Origin: Flavobacterium lacus
Lineage (GTDB): Bacteria; Bacteroidota; Bacteroidia; Flavobacteriales; Flavobacteriaceae
Length of the DNA stretch: 64,000 bases
Direction of reading: 5' to 3'
NCBI RefSeq assembly: GCF_003268815.1
Contig: NZ_QLSV01000010.1
Span: 62,001 to 126,000 of the forward strand
The notes beneath the pieces are model-generated. The model saw only the letters and a list, made by a program, of their open reading frames with translations, was not told where the DNA came from and did not search any database. This document shows positions 9,220-17,911 of the stretch, in pieces (position 1 is the first letter of the stretch; the number at the start of each line of letters is the position of its first letter). The position numbers and the translations under genes are program-made.

Positions 9220-9365
9220 GTTCGCCAGTCAAACGCAGTTCTTGCAATAAACTATGAAGCCCTAATGCGTTAAACTAATCACATAAAGCTGGGAAACTGT
9301 CATATGTGGCAAAAATTTTGTGAAGTATAGAAGTAACCTCTAAAAGTGCAGTGTCTTATTGCGTG
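9220..9365 (-). pseudogene. Decayed fragment duplicated from the 5' part of the DUF1566 gene at 10297-11064
   Basis: On the plus strand this stretch aligns by eye with 10839-10988, inside the coding part of the DUF1566 surface protein. Shared words in the same order include GTTCGCCAGTCAAA, GCAGTTC, TGCAATAAAC, AAGCCCT, AAACTAATC, CTGTCATA and ATCTAAAAGTGC-like words. Small insertions and deletions break the reading frame throughout. The copied segment corresponds to roughly residues 25-75 of the intact protein, the conserved LLDVAS..GFLFPRM region. It looks like a remnant of a second tandem gene that has been lost. No start, stop or promoter remains. Confidence 0.7.
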
Positions 9366-9536
9366 TTAAAAACGCTAGTGAGCATGAACCGAAAGATTTA
9401 TCACAAAACAGACCTTTATTAAATGTAATCTTTTCATTTTTGTTTTTATTAGGATTAGTAATACTTTTAATATTAATATTTTATTGAATCCCACTACTGA
9501 TGTTACGACAAAATAAGGCAAAGCATTGGTTTTTCA

Positions 9537-10175
9537 CTATTGTGATTTTTCCATGTCTGAAAAATTTTCATCCAAAAAATCGGTAATAAATAAATTGAGA
9601 TTACACTTTCCATAAGCTTCATTTACATTTTCACCAAACACTTCTTTGATCCATTCCAAGAATTCGACATACCTTTTATTACGCTCTCGTAATAGTTTAA
9701 TTTCAAGCTCTAACTTTGAAATAAAATCTTGATTTTCATTATTCCTCGAATTTAAATCGCTTACTAATTTTAAAATGTTTTTTTCTAAATCAACATAATT
9801 TGAAATATCAAATATTTGAAAGGAAGCTCTAAAAAATGTTTCTACCGGCAAATTATCTTTTTTAATTCTTGAATTAAAAACTAGAATTACTTTTTCTAGC
9901 TGTAACTCAAAATTTTGTCCATTTAACCCACTAACTATAAAGCTTTCGTTTACTAAATCAAAAAAATTAGATAGTAGTTCTGTATCATTTAGATCATCAA
10001 TAATAAGGACTTTGGTTTCTTTCGTACAATTCTGAAAACGAAATTCGTTGGTAACTTTAAAAGACAAACCATCAATTAATGCTACTGCAATTTTATTATA
10101 GTTTGCAACTAAATCAAATGCTAATCTTAATTTTGCAGATGTATTATCACCAATAATTAAAATCCTTTCTGCCAT
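9537..10175 (-). CDS. Unknown cytoplasmic protein with degenerate P-loop-like N-terminus
   Basis: I do not recognise this 212-residue protein. The N-terminus reads RILIIGDNTSAKLRLAFDL, which resembles a Walker A strand-loop-helix but lacks the GK[ST] motif. KVLIIDDLND near residues 55-64 resembles a Walker B strand. The second half is a predicted coiled coil (DLEKNILKLVSDLNSRNNE onward). There is no signal peptide. It could be a non-functional or non-canonical NTPase-like protein. It is the last gene on the minus strand after the surface-protein operon, separated by about 120 bases, and may be transcribed with it. Confidence 0.6.
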   Translation of the reverse strand: MAERILIIGDNTSAKLRLAFDLVANYNKIAVALIDGLSFKVTNEFRFQNCTKETKVLIIDDLNDTELLSNFFDLVNESFIVSGLNGQNFELQLEKVILVFNSRIKKDNLPVETFFRASFQIFDISNYVDLEKNILKLVSDLNSRNNENQDFISKLELEIKLLRERNKRYVEFLEWIKEVFGENVNEAYGKCNLNLFITDFLDENFSDMEKSQ

Positions 10176-10296
10176 TTTATATTTTTTTAATAACTACCAT
10201 ATCGATTTAAAATGCCGCTTTCACTAGGATTCATCTATCAATTACACAGTCATATGATAGTATTTACTAAATCGTTAGCTACAAAGTATTTGGCAG

Positions 10297-11064
10297 TTAA
10301 AATGAACGAACAGCTCGTACCCGATTAGTTCCTGTCTTAAGATGGTCAGAATTAGACCCAGTATCGATACGTACCCGCATTGCACGCGTTGCATTATATT
10401 GTGTAGAACTCCAATACTGTGAAGTACCGCTACTAAGACCAATAAGTACCCTATTGGCTCGGAGTATATTCATTTCATCTAGACTTGGTAAATACCAATC
10501 GCTAAAGCCTCCCACTACTAAATCATTGCAAAGTCTTGCTGCATAATTACCCGAAGTACCTTGTGAGTTTACAATCGCGGTTGTATTTGCCTGACCTGAC
10601 CCCAATGCAGTAGAAGTTCCATTGATTGAATTATTGTTTATGGACCACCTTATTGAGCCACTTTGGTCACTTGGTGCTGCGATTATACCATGTTGCTGAT
10701 AGGGATCATAACCAGGATCACTAGGTTGTAAAATATAAACAATTTTACCACCTTGAAAAGTGTCTCCAACAACAAGTGGTACCGTAGGTGCCGCACCACC
10801 TAACATAGTAACCCATACAACACCATTAAAGAATTGAGGTTCGCCAGTCAAACCGCAGTTCGTGCAATAAACCATTAAGCCCTCGGCTTTTAAACTAATC
10901 GCATCTCGCTGAGCAGCTGTCATACGTGGGAATAAAAAACCTTGCGAAGTTGAAGCAACATCTAAAAGTGCTGTATTGTTTGGAATGTTAGTACCGATAC
11001 CTACTTGAGCGTAAACAAAGGAATTGACGAACAAGAATACTAAAAAAATAGGGAAATGTTTCAT
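10297..11064 (-). CDS. Secreted protein with fibre-like N-terminus and DUF1566 (Lcl-type) domain
   Basis: A 255-residue exported protein. The signal peptide is residues 1-19 (MKHFPIFLVFLFVNSFVYAQ). It is followed by a block common in Bacteroidetes surface proteins (VGIGTNIPNNTALLDVAS, GFLFPRMTAAQRDAI, GLMVYCTNCG, QFFNGVVW), about residues 21-90. The C-terminal half is a DUF1566/Lcl_C domain with the typical WYLPSLDEMN, YWSSTQYN and RVRAVRSF motifs. Enzymatic function is not known for the domain; carbohydrate or host-surface binding is suggested for relatives. A decayed partial copy lies at 9220-9365. Confidence 0.82.
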   Translation of the reverse strand: MKHFPIFLVFLFVNSFVYAQVGIGTNIPNNTALLDVASTSQGFLFPRMTAAQRDAISLKAEGLMVYCTNCGLTGEPQFFNGVVWVTMLGGAAPTVPLVVGDTFQGGKIVYILQPSDPGYDPYQQHGIIAAPSDQSGSIRWSINNNSINGTSTALGSGQANTTAIVNSQGTSGNYAARLCNDLVVGGFSDWYLPSLDEMNILRANRVLIGLSSGTSQYWSSTQYNATRAMRVRIDTGSNSDHLKTGTNRVRAVRSF

Positions 11065-11225
11065 TTATGTTTTAATTTTATTAGGTAGATGATTTGGTTA
11101 AAGCTGAACTTATCGCCCTAGAATGGAAGAAATTTATAACAAAAATAAAGAAGGCTTGAAAAAATTAAACTCAAAAGCCGGCCAACTTAATTCTACTTGA
11201 ACAAAAAGAAGCTTCTATTTTTTTA

Positions 11226-12269
11226 CTAATTAACACTCAATACAAAATCCCTAGTTTTAGCCTTCGTATGTCTTGTTTTGATATCTACCCATTCAACATC
11301 ATTCCAATTCAATGCCTTAACGCCAGGATTACTGAAATAAAAGTCAGCACCCCACTCAGGATCATAAAACATTAACTCAGAAGAATAGGTTACGGTTAGA
11401 CCGTTATTCGTAATCAAGGTAATATACGGAAGATCAGTATCTGTAAGAGGTTCTGCAGTCCAGTAAGTCTCTAAATTTTCAAGAATAAACGATGTAAAAT
11501 CAAAAGAACCTGATGTTGATGTCAAGCGAAAAGTATTTTCATCATAGGCAGAGATTAATTCTGTTGTATCATAAAATAAAATTCCACCCTCGTGCGGGGT
11601 CTGCTTTGTAAGTACAAATGGAGAGGCATCTGCGGATTCGGCATCAATGTACTGATTGTAATAGGTAAGCTGCTGATAGGCAGTGCCTGTCGGAACGCCA
11701 TTGGTATACTGATCAAGGATGGTGTAATTTCCGTCCGTTATAATTTCACCCTCAGTGGTTACAAAATTTGGTAAAACCAGATAATTTAAAGCATCCGACC
11801 CCCCAAGTGTATAAGTCACGGTAATCGTTTTTCCGGTGCCTACAAAAGGAGTGTCATAAGTAGCAACAGCACTCACCGTAACATTATCGCCGGGAATTAA
11901 ACCAATCAATGTCCCAGCCGTCACCTGTGCATTGGTAGTACCGTCAATAATCTTTGAAGTGGTAATAGTGGGGTCGGTTATCGATAGAGACTGAATGATA
12001 GGTTCGTTAGAAAACAACGCCCATGCCGTGCCATTAAAATAATTTGGCAGGTGTGTAGTGGTATTATAAATCATCAAACCTACAGCTGGATTGGCGATCA
12101 GGTCTCGTTGAAATTGGGTCATGCGTGGCGGCAAAAAACCTTTGGTTGTCGAACTTACATCTAAAATAGCAGATGCATTTGGTGCACTACCATCTACATT
12201 AATTCCTACCGACTGCGAAGTGGAAGCAAAAGACACGCAAAAGAGTCCAAACAAGATTATTTTTTTCAT
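11226..12269 (-). CDS. Secreted surface protein with YDG-type repeat domain
   Basis: 347 residues with a signal peptide (residues 1-20). The N-terminal block is paralogous to the DUF1566 gene downstream (VGINVDGSAPNASAILDVSS, GFLPPRMTQFQRDLI, GLMIYNTTT, NYFNGTAW). Residues about 100-165 match the YDG domain pattern: KIIDGTTNAQVTAGTLIGL, GDNVTVSAVATYD, VGTGKTITVTYTL, GSDALNYLV. YDG units are beta-rich modules of large bacterial surface proteins. The C-terminal 180 residues are not recognised and carry no obvious T9SS domain. The start is 21 bases after the small upstream gene, consistent with an operon. Confidence 0.75.
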   Translation of the reverse strand: MKKIILFGLFCVSFASTSQSVGINVDGSAPNASAILDVSSTTKGFLPPRMTQFQRDLIANPAVGLMIYNTTTHLPNYFNGTAWALFSNEPIIQSLSITDPTITTSKIIDGTTNAQVTAGTLIGLIPGDNVTVSAVATYDTPFVGTGKTITVTYTLGGSDALNYLVLPNFVTTEGEIITDGNYTILDQYTNGVPTGTAYQQLTYYNQYIDAESADASPFVLTKQTPHEGGILFYDTTELISAYDENTFRLTSTSGSFDFTSFILENLETYWTAEPLTDTDLPYITLITNNGLTVTYSSELMFYDPEWGADFYFSNPGVKALNWNDVEWVDIKTRHTKAKTRDFVLSVN

Positions 12270-12290
12270 AGTAACTTTATTTTTTATGTT

Positions 12291-12527
12291 TTATTTAATT
12301 TCTTTTGATATTTGTTTTTTTTGAATAAAATAGAAGGCTCCGGCTATCCCCAGCAAGAAGACCAGACCAACATGGTCATCAATGGGTGCACCAGGCGGTT
12401 CTGATTCTTCCGGAGTAAGATCATCCGTGTCTTCATCAAAACTGTCATCTGCCATCGCTAGGTGTGGTAGTAAACAAAATAATAAAGTAATTACAATTAT
12501 TCGAAGTGATTTTAAGATTAATAGCAT
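12291..12527 (-). CDS. Short membrane-anchored peptide with PID-CTERM-like tail
   Basis: 78 residues: signal peptide to about residue 26 (HLAMADD), a short acidic segment (DSFDEDTDDLTPEESEPPG), then APIDDHVGLVFLLGIAGAF and a basic tail (FIQKKQISKEIK). A P-I-D motif, a single membrane helix and a basic end form the tripartite sorting signal seen on short flavobacterial proteins annotated as PID-CTERM. By analogy to other CTERM signals it would be processed by a dedicated membrane protease, but none is in the window. Its ATG follows the stop of the T9SS cargo gene with no gap (TAAATG), so the two are coupled. Confidence 0.75.
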   Translation of the reverse strand: MLLILKSLRIIVITLLFCLLPHLAMADDSFDEDTDDLTPEESEPPGAPIDDHVGLVFLLGIAGAFYFIQKKQISKEIK

Positions 12528-14393
12528 TTATTGAATGGTTATTTTTTTGGTTATTGTTTTTTCAGTATGGTTAATTTGAACTAAATAAATACCATGAGCT
12601 AAGGTGATTGTTGGTTTAATAATCAACTTCTTTTGTGCATCCGCTTTTGTTTCGTAAACAATTTGCCCAATGGTATTGATTATTTTTACACCAATACTTC
12701 CCGAGAGATAGCTTGGCAATTCAATAGTAAATTGATTAGTTGTAACCGGATTGGGATAGACCATAACACTTTCTGCATTGAAATTTTGTTGGCTTAAAAT
12801 AGTACTTTGAAATACAATCTTAAAACGGTTTAAATCATATGACAGTGGATCAGCTGTGGTAATAAATGAAACGTTGGTCGAAGCACCATTAGCCAAGGAA
12901 GTATAATCATTTAAATAAGTATCATATAAAAAAGGTGTCGTTGATAAATCAAAATTGCTAAAAAGCGATTTGAATGTATACGACTTATTTGCCTTGAATT
13001 GTTGAAGTTGAACCTGCAGCTCATCAGTAGCCGTAACCGAAGGTCTGGCATCAATGGCTAAAGAAAGTCCGCTGTTTAAAAAAGAAAGGTTTTCTATACC
13101 GGAACTCATCTTGGTTACATCTCCTGCTTCGATGGCATTTGTATAGTGATTGTCAAAAATGGCAACGGTAGCATCAATTGGAAATACATCAGCAGTAGGC
13201 TCCATTCCCTCATATACTTGCAACTCTAAACGAGGTAATTCAACAGCTGAAAGTCTAAAAAAAGTATTGATATTGGTTCCTAATTTGTTTGCTTCAGTAA
13301 AGGTGATAGTGCCTGGTGTTCCTAATTCACTATTTTTAACAAAAAACGCTTGGCCTGGTTGAATGAACTGGTTCATGGAAGAGTCACTGTTTGTCAGCCC
13401 TGTTGAAGAGCTGTACGCAACATAACGACCCCGCTGCATAGCTGTGCCCATATTAGCATCCCAACTATAATAGGCATCTGTAAGTCCTGTTTTATTCAAA
13501 TCATTCCAATCGACCGTATTCACATATGGATTTCCAATAAAACTATAACCGTTTGTTGTAGTGTTTGTTGTGCCGTTTATAGGAATTGCTGAACTACTGT
13601 TAAAGACAACTGTTCCGGTAACAACTGTTCCGGTCGCAGCTAAAGTAATAGCAGCATTCATCATTGGCTGAGATGTTTGTGTTATGAGAGAAGGAGTTCT
13701 ATCGCCACGAATCAAAAGTCGATAGCCTTGTAGTGCATTAAGATTTGTTGCATCAGTATTGGGTATGGCTTCCCATCCTGTTCCAATCAATCTAGCGTTG
13801 TCATAGGTAAACAAGGATGGACTCCCGGAGGCCGTCGCATCAAATCCGTTTGCTCCTGCGGATGAACCGGTGATATGAGTCGATTCTTGCCAATTGTTGC
13901 TGATAAATTCATCGGTTGTAACACTCGGCGTTAAAAACCGAAAAGCTCTTTTTCCTTGAGCAATATAACGCTCCACGGTAACTTTACCGGTAATAGCACT
14001 ACCGGAGGGCAGTGGTGCAATAATGGCAGACCCCGAGGAGTTCGAAATTAAGGTAAGGTTGTCATTCGCATGTAAAACACCATTTGAAACGGAAAGAACC
14101 CCTGTAACATTAACCCTATTATTCAATAAACTAGTCCCGGCGTGAGCTATTTCTAAATTTTTAATAAATGTAGTGCCGGAGCCTTCATACGATACTGCTC
14201 CGGAAAACTTTAAAGAGGCATCAAGGAAAGTAATCGTTCCATTGTTAACTATTGTCCCTCCGGTAAGCGATAAAACCGGTGAACCAGTAGTTACGATGTA
14301 TGCAGCATTGGTAACCGTTACGTTTTGTGCAGCCAAATAACCGCTGGCAGCGAGCACAGTAACCGTTGTTAAGAAGTAATTTTTAAATGTCAT
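12528..14393 (-). CDS. Secreted beta-rich protein with type IX secretion (T9SS type A) sorting domain
   Basis: 621 residues. Signal peptide 1-22 (MTFKNYFLTTVTVLAASGYL). The body is rich in Thr, Ser, Asn and Gly with beta-strand repeats (TIVNNGTITF, LSVSNGVLHANDNLTLIS) and looks like an adhesin or cell-surface structural protein. The last 80 residues are a classic T9SS type A C-terminal domain: VMVYPNPVTTNQFTIEL, VKIINTIGQIVYE, HGIYLVQINHTEKTITKKITIQ. The protein should cross the outer membrane through the T9SS and be attached to the surface. It is the first gene of a minus-strand group of four surface-related genes. Confidence 0.88.
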   Translation of the reverse strand: MTFKNYFLTTVTVLAASGYLAAQNVTVTNAAYIVTTGSPVLSLTGGTIVNNGTITFLDASLKFSGAVSYEGSGTTFIKNLEIAHAGTSLLNNRVNVTGVLSVSNGVLHANDNLTLISNSSGSAIIAPLPSGSAITGKVTVERYIAQGKRAFRFLTPSVTTDEFISNNWQESTHITGSSAGANGFDATASGSPSLFTYDNARLIGTGWEAIPNTDATNLNALQGYRLLIRGDRTPSLITQTSQPMMNAAITLAATGTVVTGTVVFNSSSAIPINGTTNTTTNGYSFIGNPYVNTVDWNDLNKTGLTDAYYSWDANMGTAMQRGRYVAYSSSTGLTNSDSSMNQFIQPGQAFFVKNSELGTPGTITFTEANKLGTNINTFFRLSAVELPRLELQVYEGMEPTADVFPIDATVAIFDNHYTNAIEAGDVTKMSSGIENLSFLNSGLSLAIDARPSVTATDELQVQLQQFKANKSYTFKSLFSNFDLSTTPFLYDTYLNDYTSLANGASTNVSFITTADPLSYDLNRFKIVFQSTILSQQNFNAESVMVYPNPVTTNQFTIELPSYLSGSIGVKIINTIGQIVYETKADAQKKLIIKPTITLAHGIYLVQINHTEKTITKKITIQ

Positions 14394-14673
14394 AGATATA
14401 GTTTGAATTGTGATGCTTACTGAGTGTGATTAGAAAAAAGAAACGAAATGAAAGTACAATCAGTTCATCATGACGCACAATCTGAAAATCACAATGCAAA
14501 CTAAACCTTATTTTTCGAGATTAAAAATCACGTACTTCCGGTATGTAGCTATTTACAACTATTTTTAAAAGATATACAACAAAAGAGAGAACACTTGGAA
14601 TGCGTATAAAACATTGCAAAAGATAAAAAAAACATAATTACGCTGAAATTAAGCGATATAATTAAACTTCTTT
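14394..14673. other. Gene-free stretch upstream of the surface-protein operon
   Basis: About 280 bases between the T9SS cargo start and repeat copy B. It should contain the operon promoter on the minus strand. I could not find a convincing TTG/TAnnTTTG pair. Confidence 0.4.
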
Positions 14674-14866
14674 TATCCGCTCGGTGTAATGATGTAATGC
14701 TCGATTATTATGGTTTTATTTTCTGCGAATAATCGAATTTTATGAAAAGTAAACGTAGTATTTTGTTCGTCTTTGATGAAAATTCGAATTAAATCAAATA
14801 ATTTTTCAAAAAAATTACTGAACCAGTGGTTAAATTATTTTAAAATTGAGCTACACCCAACGGGTT
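14674..14866. repeat. MITE-like inverted-repeat element, copy B
   Basis: A 193-bp diverged copy of the element at 7505-7696. The right end CTACACCCAACGGGTT (14851-14866) is nearly identical to copy A; the left end ATCCGCTCGGTGTAAT (14675-14690) matches at 13 of 16 positions. Interior words shared in order include TGATGAAAATTCGAATTAAATC (copy A differs at one base in this word's start), an A/T-rich spacer, and CCAGTGGTTAAATTAT against TTAGTGGCAAAATTAT. Equal length and shared ends mark both as one family. Confidence 0.7.
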
Positions 14867-15238
14867 GCTTTTAATTTTTGTACAACTCCTTTCACTGTAT
14901 AAATAATTATTAAAGCAGCTAAATAAACAAAGTCAAAGCAAAGTGAATTGCAAGGAATTAATCTCTTAAAATCCTAACGCTTTTTTATAAAGTGGAAACG
15001 ATAGTTAAAAATTATAATTTTAACCTTACAGTCATTTTTTTTAAATAATTACCACCTAATTAGATTTTTAACGAAAATAAAACTAAGTTTCCTTTCGATA
15101 GTTTTTAGTCAATTTTGGATGCTTTGACAAACAGAGTGAAGAAAATGCATCGGAATAAAACCAAGTAAAACGACAAAACATCGAACTAGTTAAATTGTAG
15201 TTCTGCACCTACCCCATTTAAAAAGTTATTAATATTTC
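14867..15238. other. Gene-free stretch upstream of the AraC-type gene
   Basis: About 370 AT-rich bases. I see no RNA gene, repeat or clear promoter. It presumably carries the promoter of the regulator that starts at 15239. Confidence 0.4.
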
Positions 15239-16402
15239 ATGAATTATAAGGATGTAATTTTAGTTGTAAGTGCACTACTGGGATTGATTACCATTTTTTT
15301 AATTGGCACACGATACAAGGAAAATCAGCACACAAATATCTATTTAATTGCTATTTTCTTGTTAAACTCCATTCGTTTTTTATTTAATGGTATTCCGGAT
15401 TTTTCGGAGCAAACAAACATAAAAAGACAACTGGATTTATTATATTTTGTTAGCATCTCACCAGTCGCTTTTTTATATTTTAAAAAATCGATAAACCATG
15501 AAAAAAGTTCTACTAAGATAGATTTTTACCATTTTTTTTTACCTGCGATTTTATTTTTAGTGATAAACAATTTTATAAGTGCTTCCTTGGATATAAAAGA
15601 ACTAAAAATAAGAACCAGTATTTTAATTTTTTTTAATTTATTTTATGTTGTAAAATCATATTTTATTTTAAAAAAATCAGTTTGGAATCGAAATAGTGAA
15701 ATACTGGTAAAAAGTCAACAAAATGTGTTTGTGAAAAAATGGTCCTGCCTTTTGTTTGGTTTCTTGATCTTAATTTTTTTAATTTATTTTCTTAACTTAC
15801 TGCTTTTAAAAACACAATTTTGGTTTCATTATACGAGTGAATTTCTTCTGTTTTCCGGAATAATGTGGACCTTTCTCTACCTAAAAGTTATCTATTCGCC
15901 CGAATTTTTGTATGGATACGATATGTTTCAAAACAAAATAAAAGAATACAACAAACATAAAATTATATTTGATAACATTTGGTCTACAAAAACCATAATT
16001 CCCGTAACTAATTTGCAAGATAAAAGACTTAAAGAAATAATAGAGGGTGAAATTGACAATTACATTTTGTGTATTGAAAAATTAGCATTAAACAAAGATT
16101 TATATTTTTCTGAATCGTTCAAAATACAAGATTTATCATTTAAATTGGACATCCCAAAAAGTCACATTACTTATGTATTTAAATACCACTCTAAAATTAG
16201 TTTTAACGATTTTAAGAAAATTATACGCATAAAAAAAGTGATTCATTTAATCGACGACGGCTACCTTAAAAATAATACGTTTGATGCATTAGCAAATGAA
16301 ACTGGCTTCGCATCCTACAGTGCTTTTTTTAAAACTTTTAAAAATAGTATGGGTATTTCACCAAAAGAGTATTATGTAATACGCCAGCAAAAATTACAGT
16401 GA
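15239..16402 (+). CDS. Membrane-bound AraC-family transcription regulator
   Basis: 387 residues. The N-terminal half (about 1-220) holds six or seven hydrophobic segments (VILVVSALLGLITIFLIG, NIYLIAIFLLNSIRFLF, FFLPAILFLVINNFI, and more). The last 110 residues are an AraC helix-turn-helix domain (FKIQDLSFKLDIPKSHITYVF, then ANETGFASYSAFFKTFK and MGISPKEYY). This architecture is common in Flavobacteriia and implies a sensor in the membrane coupled to DNA binding. The ligand and targets are unknown. The codons are very A/T-rich, more so than the core genes later in the window. Confidence 0.87.
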   Translation: MNYKDVILVVSALLGLITIFLIGTRYKENQHTNIYLIAIFLLNSIRFLFNGIPDFSEQTNIKRQLDLLYFVSISPVAFLYFKKSINHEKSSTKIDFYHFFLPAILFLVINNFISASLDIKELKIRTSILIFFNLFYVVKSYFILKKSVWNRNSEILVKSQQNVFVKKWSCLLFGFLILIFLIYFLNLLLLKTQFWFHYTSEFLLFSGIMWTFLYLKVIYSPEFLYGYDMFQNKIKEYNKHKIIFDNIWSTKTIIPVTNLQDKRLKEIIEGEIDNYILCIEKLALNKDLYFSESFKIQDLSFKLDIPKSHITYVFKYHSKISFNDFKKIIRIKKVIHLIDDGYLKNNTFDALANETGFASYSAFFKTFKNSMGISPKEYYVIRQQKLQ

Positions 16403-17125
16403 CCATAAATAAAATGACAACGTTTACCGAACACTCATCCGGCTTTATTATAAATCTAACGTAGTGACTGACAAGATCTGCTGACCTCAATAACAATAAT
16501 AAGACCGAAAGTCAACGCGTAAAAAATAATTTTCGGAGAAGTATTCTAACTATACCGCACCACTCCCTAATCCTTTCGGGTAGTTTTTATTGTAGAATAG
16601 ATTGAAACTATTAAAATGTAAATGAATTTATTACAATCAAAAAACTTAAGAATTCCATAATCAAATAACTCTTCTCTGCCAGGTTGAATGTTTTAGTCCT
16701 TCGTTCGCCACACCTTCCCAACCCTCCAAAAGTTTTTGTATGCCAGAAGTTTGTCACTCCGATAGATAAATAGTTCAAGGCAACAAAAACTTTTCCCCAA
16801 GCTTCTTTACATAATGTGGCATTATAATTCATAAAGAATACCGCGATACTGCGAAGACCAATCGAATTTGAAAGGTGAGTGGATAAATTATTTACAAAAT
16901 TCATTATATCATTCAGACTACACAAAAACCGTCTTTAGTCCAAGTATTCCTAAAGCCAATGCTGCCTTTTGCTTCATTTCGCTAATTTCATTTAAAAACA
17001 CAGTATTTAAATAAATTAAAAATAACAGCGATAATCGCCGTTGAAATAAATTTACGCAAATTAAATAATTTACACTGCCTTTGCATAACGGCAATTAACA
17101 CCGCAATAAGCTAAACTTTTAAATT
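16403..17125. other. Region without a supported gene
   Basis: About 720 bases. A 104-codon frame on the minus strand (16611-16925) has no recognisable family. The segment around 16680-16800 is clearly less AT-rich than its surroundings (for example CTTCGTTCGCCACACC), which suggests old coding DNA or a foreign insert. A weak hairpin with a short T-run near 16567-16591 may end the AraC-type gene. I make no gene call here. Confidence 0.4.
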
Positions 17126-17911
17126 ATGGCTTTAAATGTTATACGAAGAAAAGAGTTATATAAAATAATGCCCGAGGGTTTAATAGCCACTCACAAATGG
17201 CTTATGGAAAATAATTTAACGCGTCACGCAATAGATAATTTGGTTAAAAGTAATCAATTAGAATCTATCAGCAAAGGGATTTATGTTAGAAATGTTAGCA
17301 AAATATCCTGGCAATCAGTGGTTTTCTCTTTGCAATCAATAATAAAGACAGATTTGGTTGTAGGTGGTTTAACATCACTTGAAATGCAAGGTTTATCACA
17401 TTACTTATCTTTTTCTGAAAATAAAACAGTGCATTTATTCGGAAATGATGTATTGCCGGAATGGGTTAAGAATTTAAACTTGAATGTGAAATTTGTTAGA
17501 CATACTACCAATAGTTTATTTGCTAAAAATTCAGGAGAAATCGGACAATTACATCCTTTTACGTCAGAAAGGGATTGGGATAATGACGATAGAAAATTAA
17601 TCGTATCAACTCCTGAAAGAGCGTATCTTGAAGTATTAGTAGACGTGCCACAAAAAATTACTTTTGAACACGCAAATCAATTAATGCAAGGGCTAACAAC
17701 ATTGTCGCCTAGAAATCTTCAAAAAACATTAGAATGGTGTCAAAATGTAAAAGTAAAACGGCTTTTCTTTTGGTTTGCAGACCGTCAAAATTATGTTTGG
17801 TTAGGTAAAATAAATAGAGAAAGTATAACATTAGGTGCTGGAAACAGAATGCTCATAAAAGGCGGAAAATTAGATACTAAATATAAAATAACAGTTCCAG
17901 CATGGATATAG
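17126..17911 (+). CDS. AbiEi-type antitoxin (type IV toxin-antitoxin)
   Basis: 261 residues, the length of an AbiEi antitoxin. The N-terminal winged helix reads IRRKELYKIMPEGLIATHKWL, NLTRHAIDNLVKSNQLESISKGIYVR (about residues 4-58), followed by the AbiEi C-terminal domain (VVGGLTSLEMQGLSHYL, STPERAYLEVL). In characterised AbiE loci this protein represses its own operon and counters the nucleotidyltransferase toxin encoded just downstream. The next gene overlaps its end by 10 bases, the usual coupled layout. The antitoxin looks complete although the toxin does not. Confidence 0.87.
   Translation: MALNVIRRKELYKIMPEGLIATHKWLMENNLTRHAIDNLVKSNQLESISKGIYVRNVSKISWQSVVFSLQSIIKTDLVVGGLTSLEMQGLSHYLSFSENKTVHLFGNDVLPEWVKNLNLNVKFVRHTTNSLFAKNSGEIGQLHPFTSERDWDNDDRKLIVSTPERAYLEVLVDVPQKITFEHANQLMQGLTTLSPRNLQKTLEWCQNVKVKRLFFWFADRQNYVWLGKINRESITLGAGNRMLIKGGKLDTKYKITVPAWI

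Noticed and set aside
11209..11224. AGAAGCTTCT palindrome before a T-run as a terminator
   Set aside because: A 10-base palindrome leaves no loop for a normal stem, and no gene end lies at the right distance.
16611..16925. A 104-codon open frame on the minus strand
   Set aside because: No recognisable family, Trp-, Cys- and Phe-rich composition without typical protein pattern, no clear ribosome site or conserved context. Described in the region entry instead.
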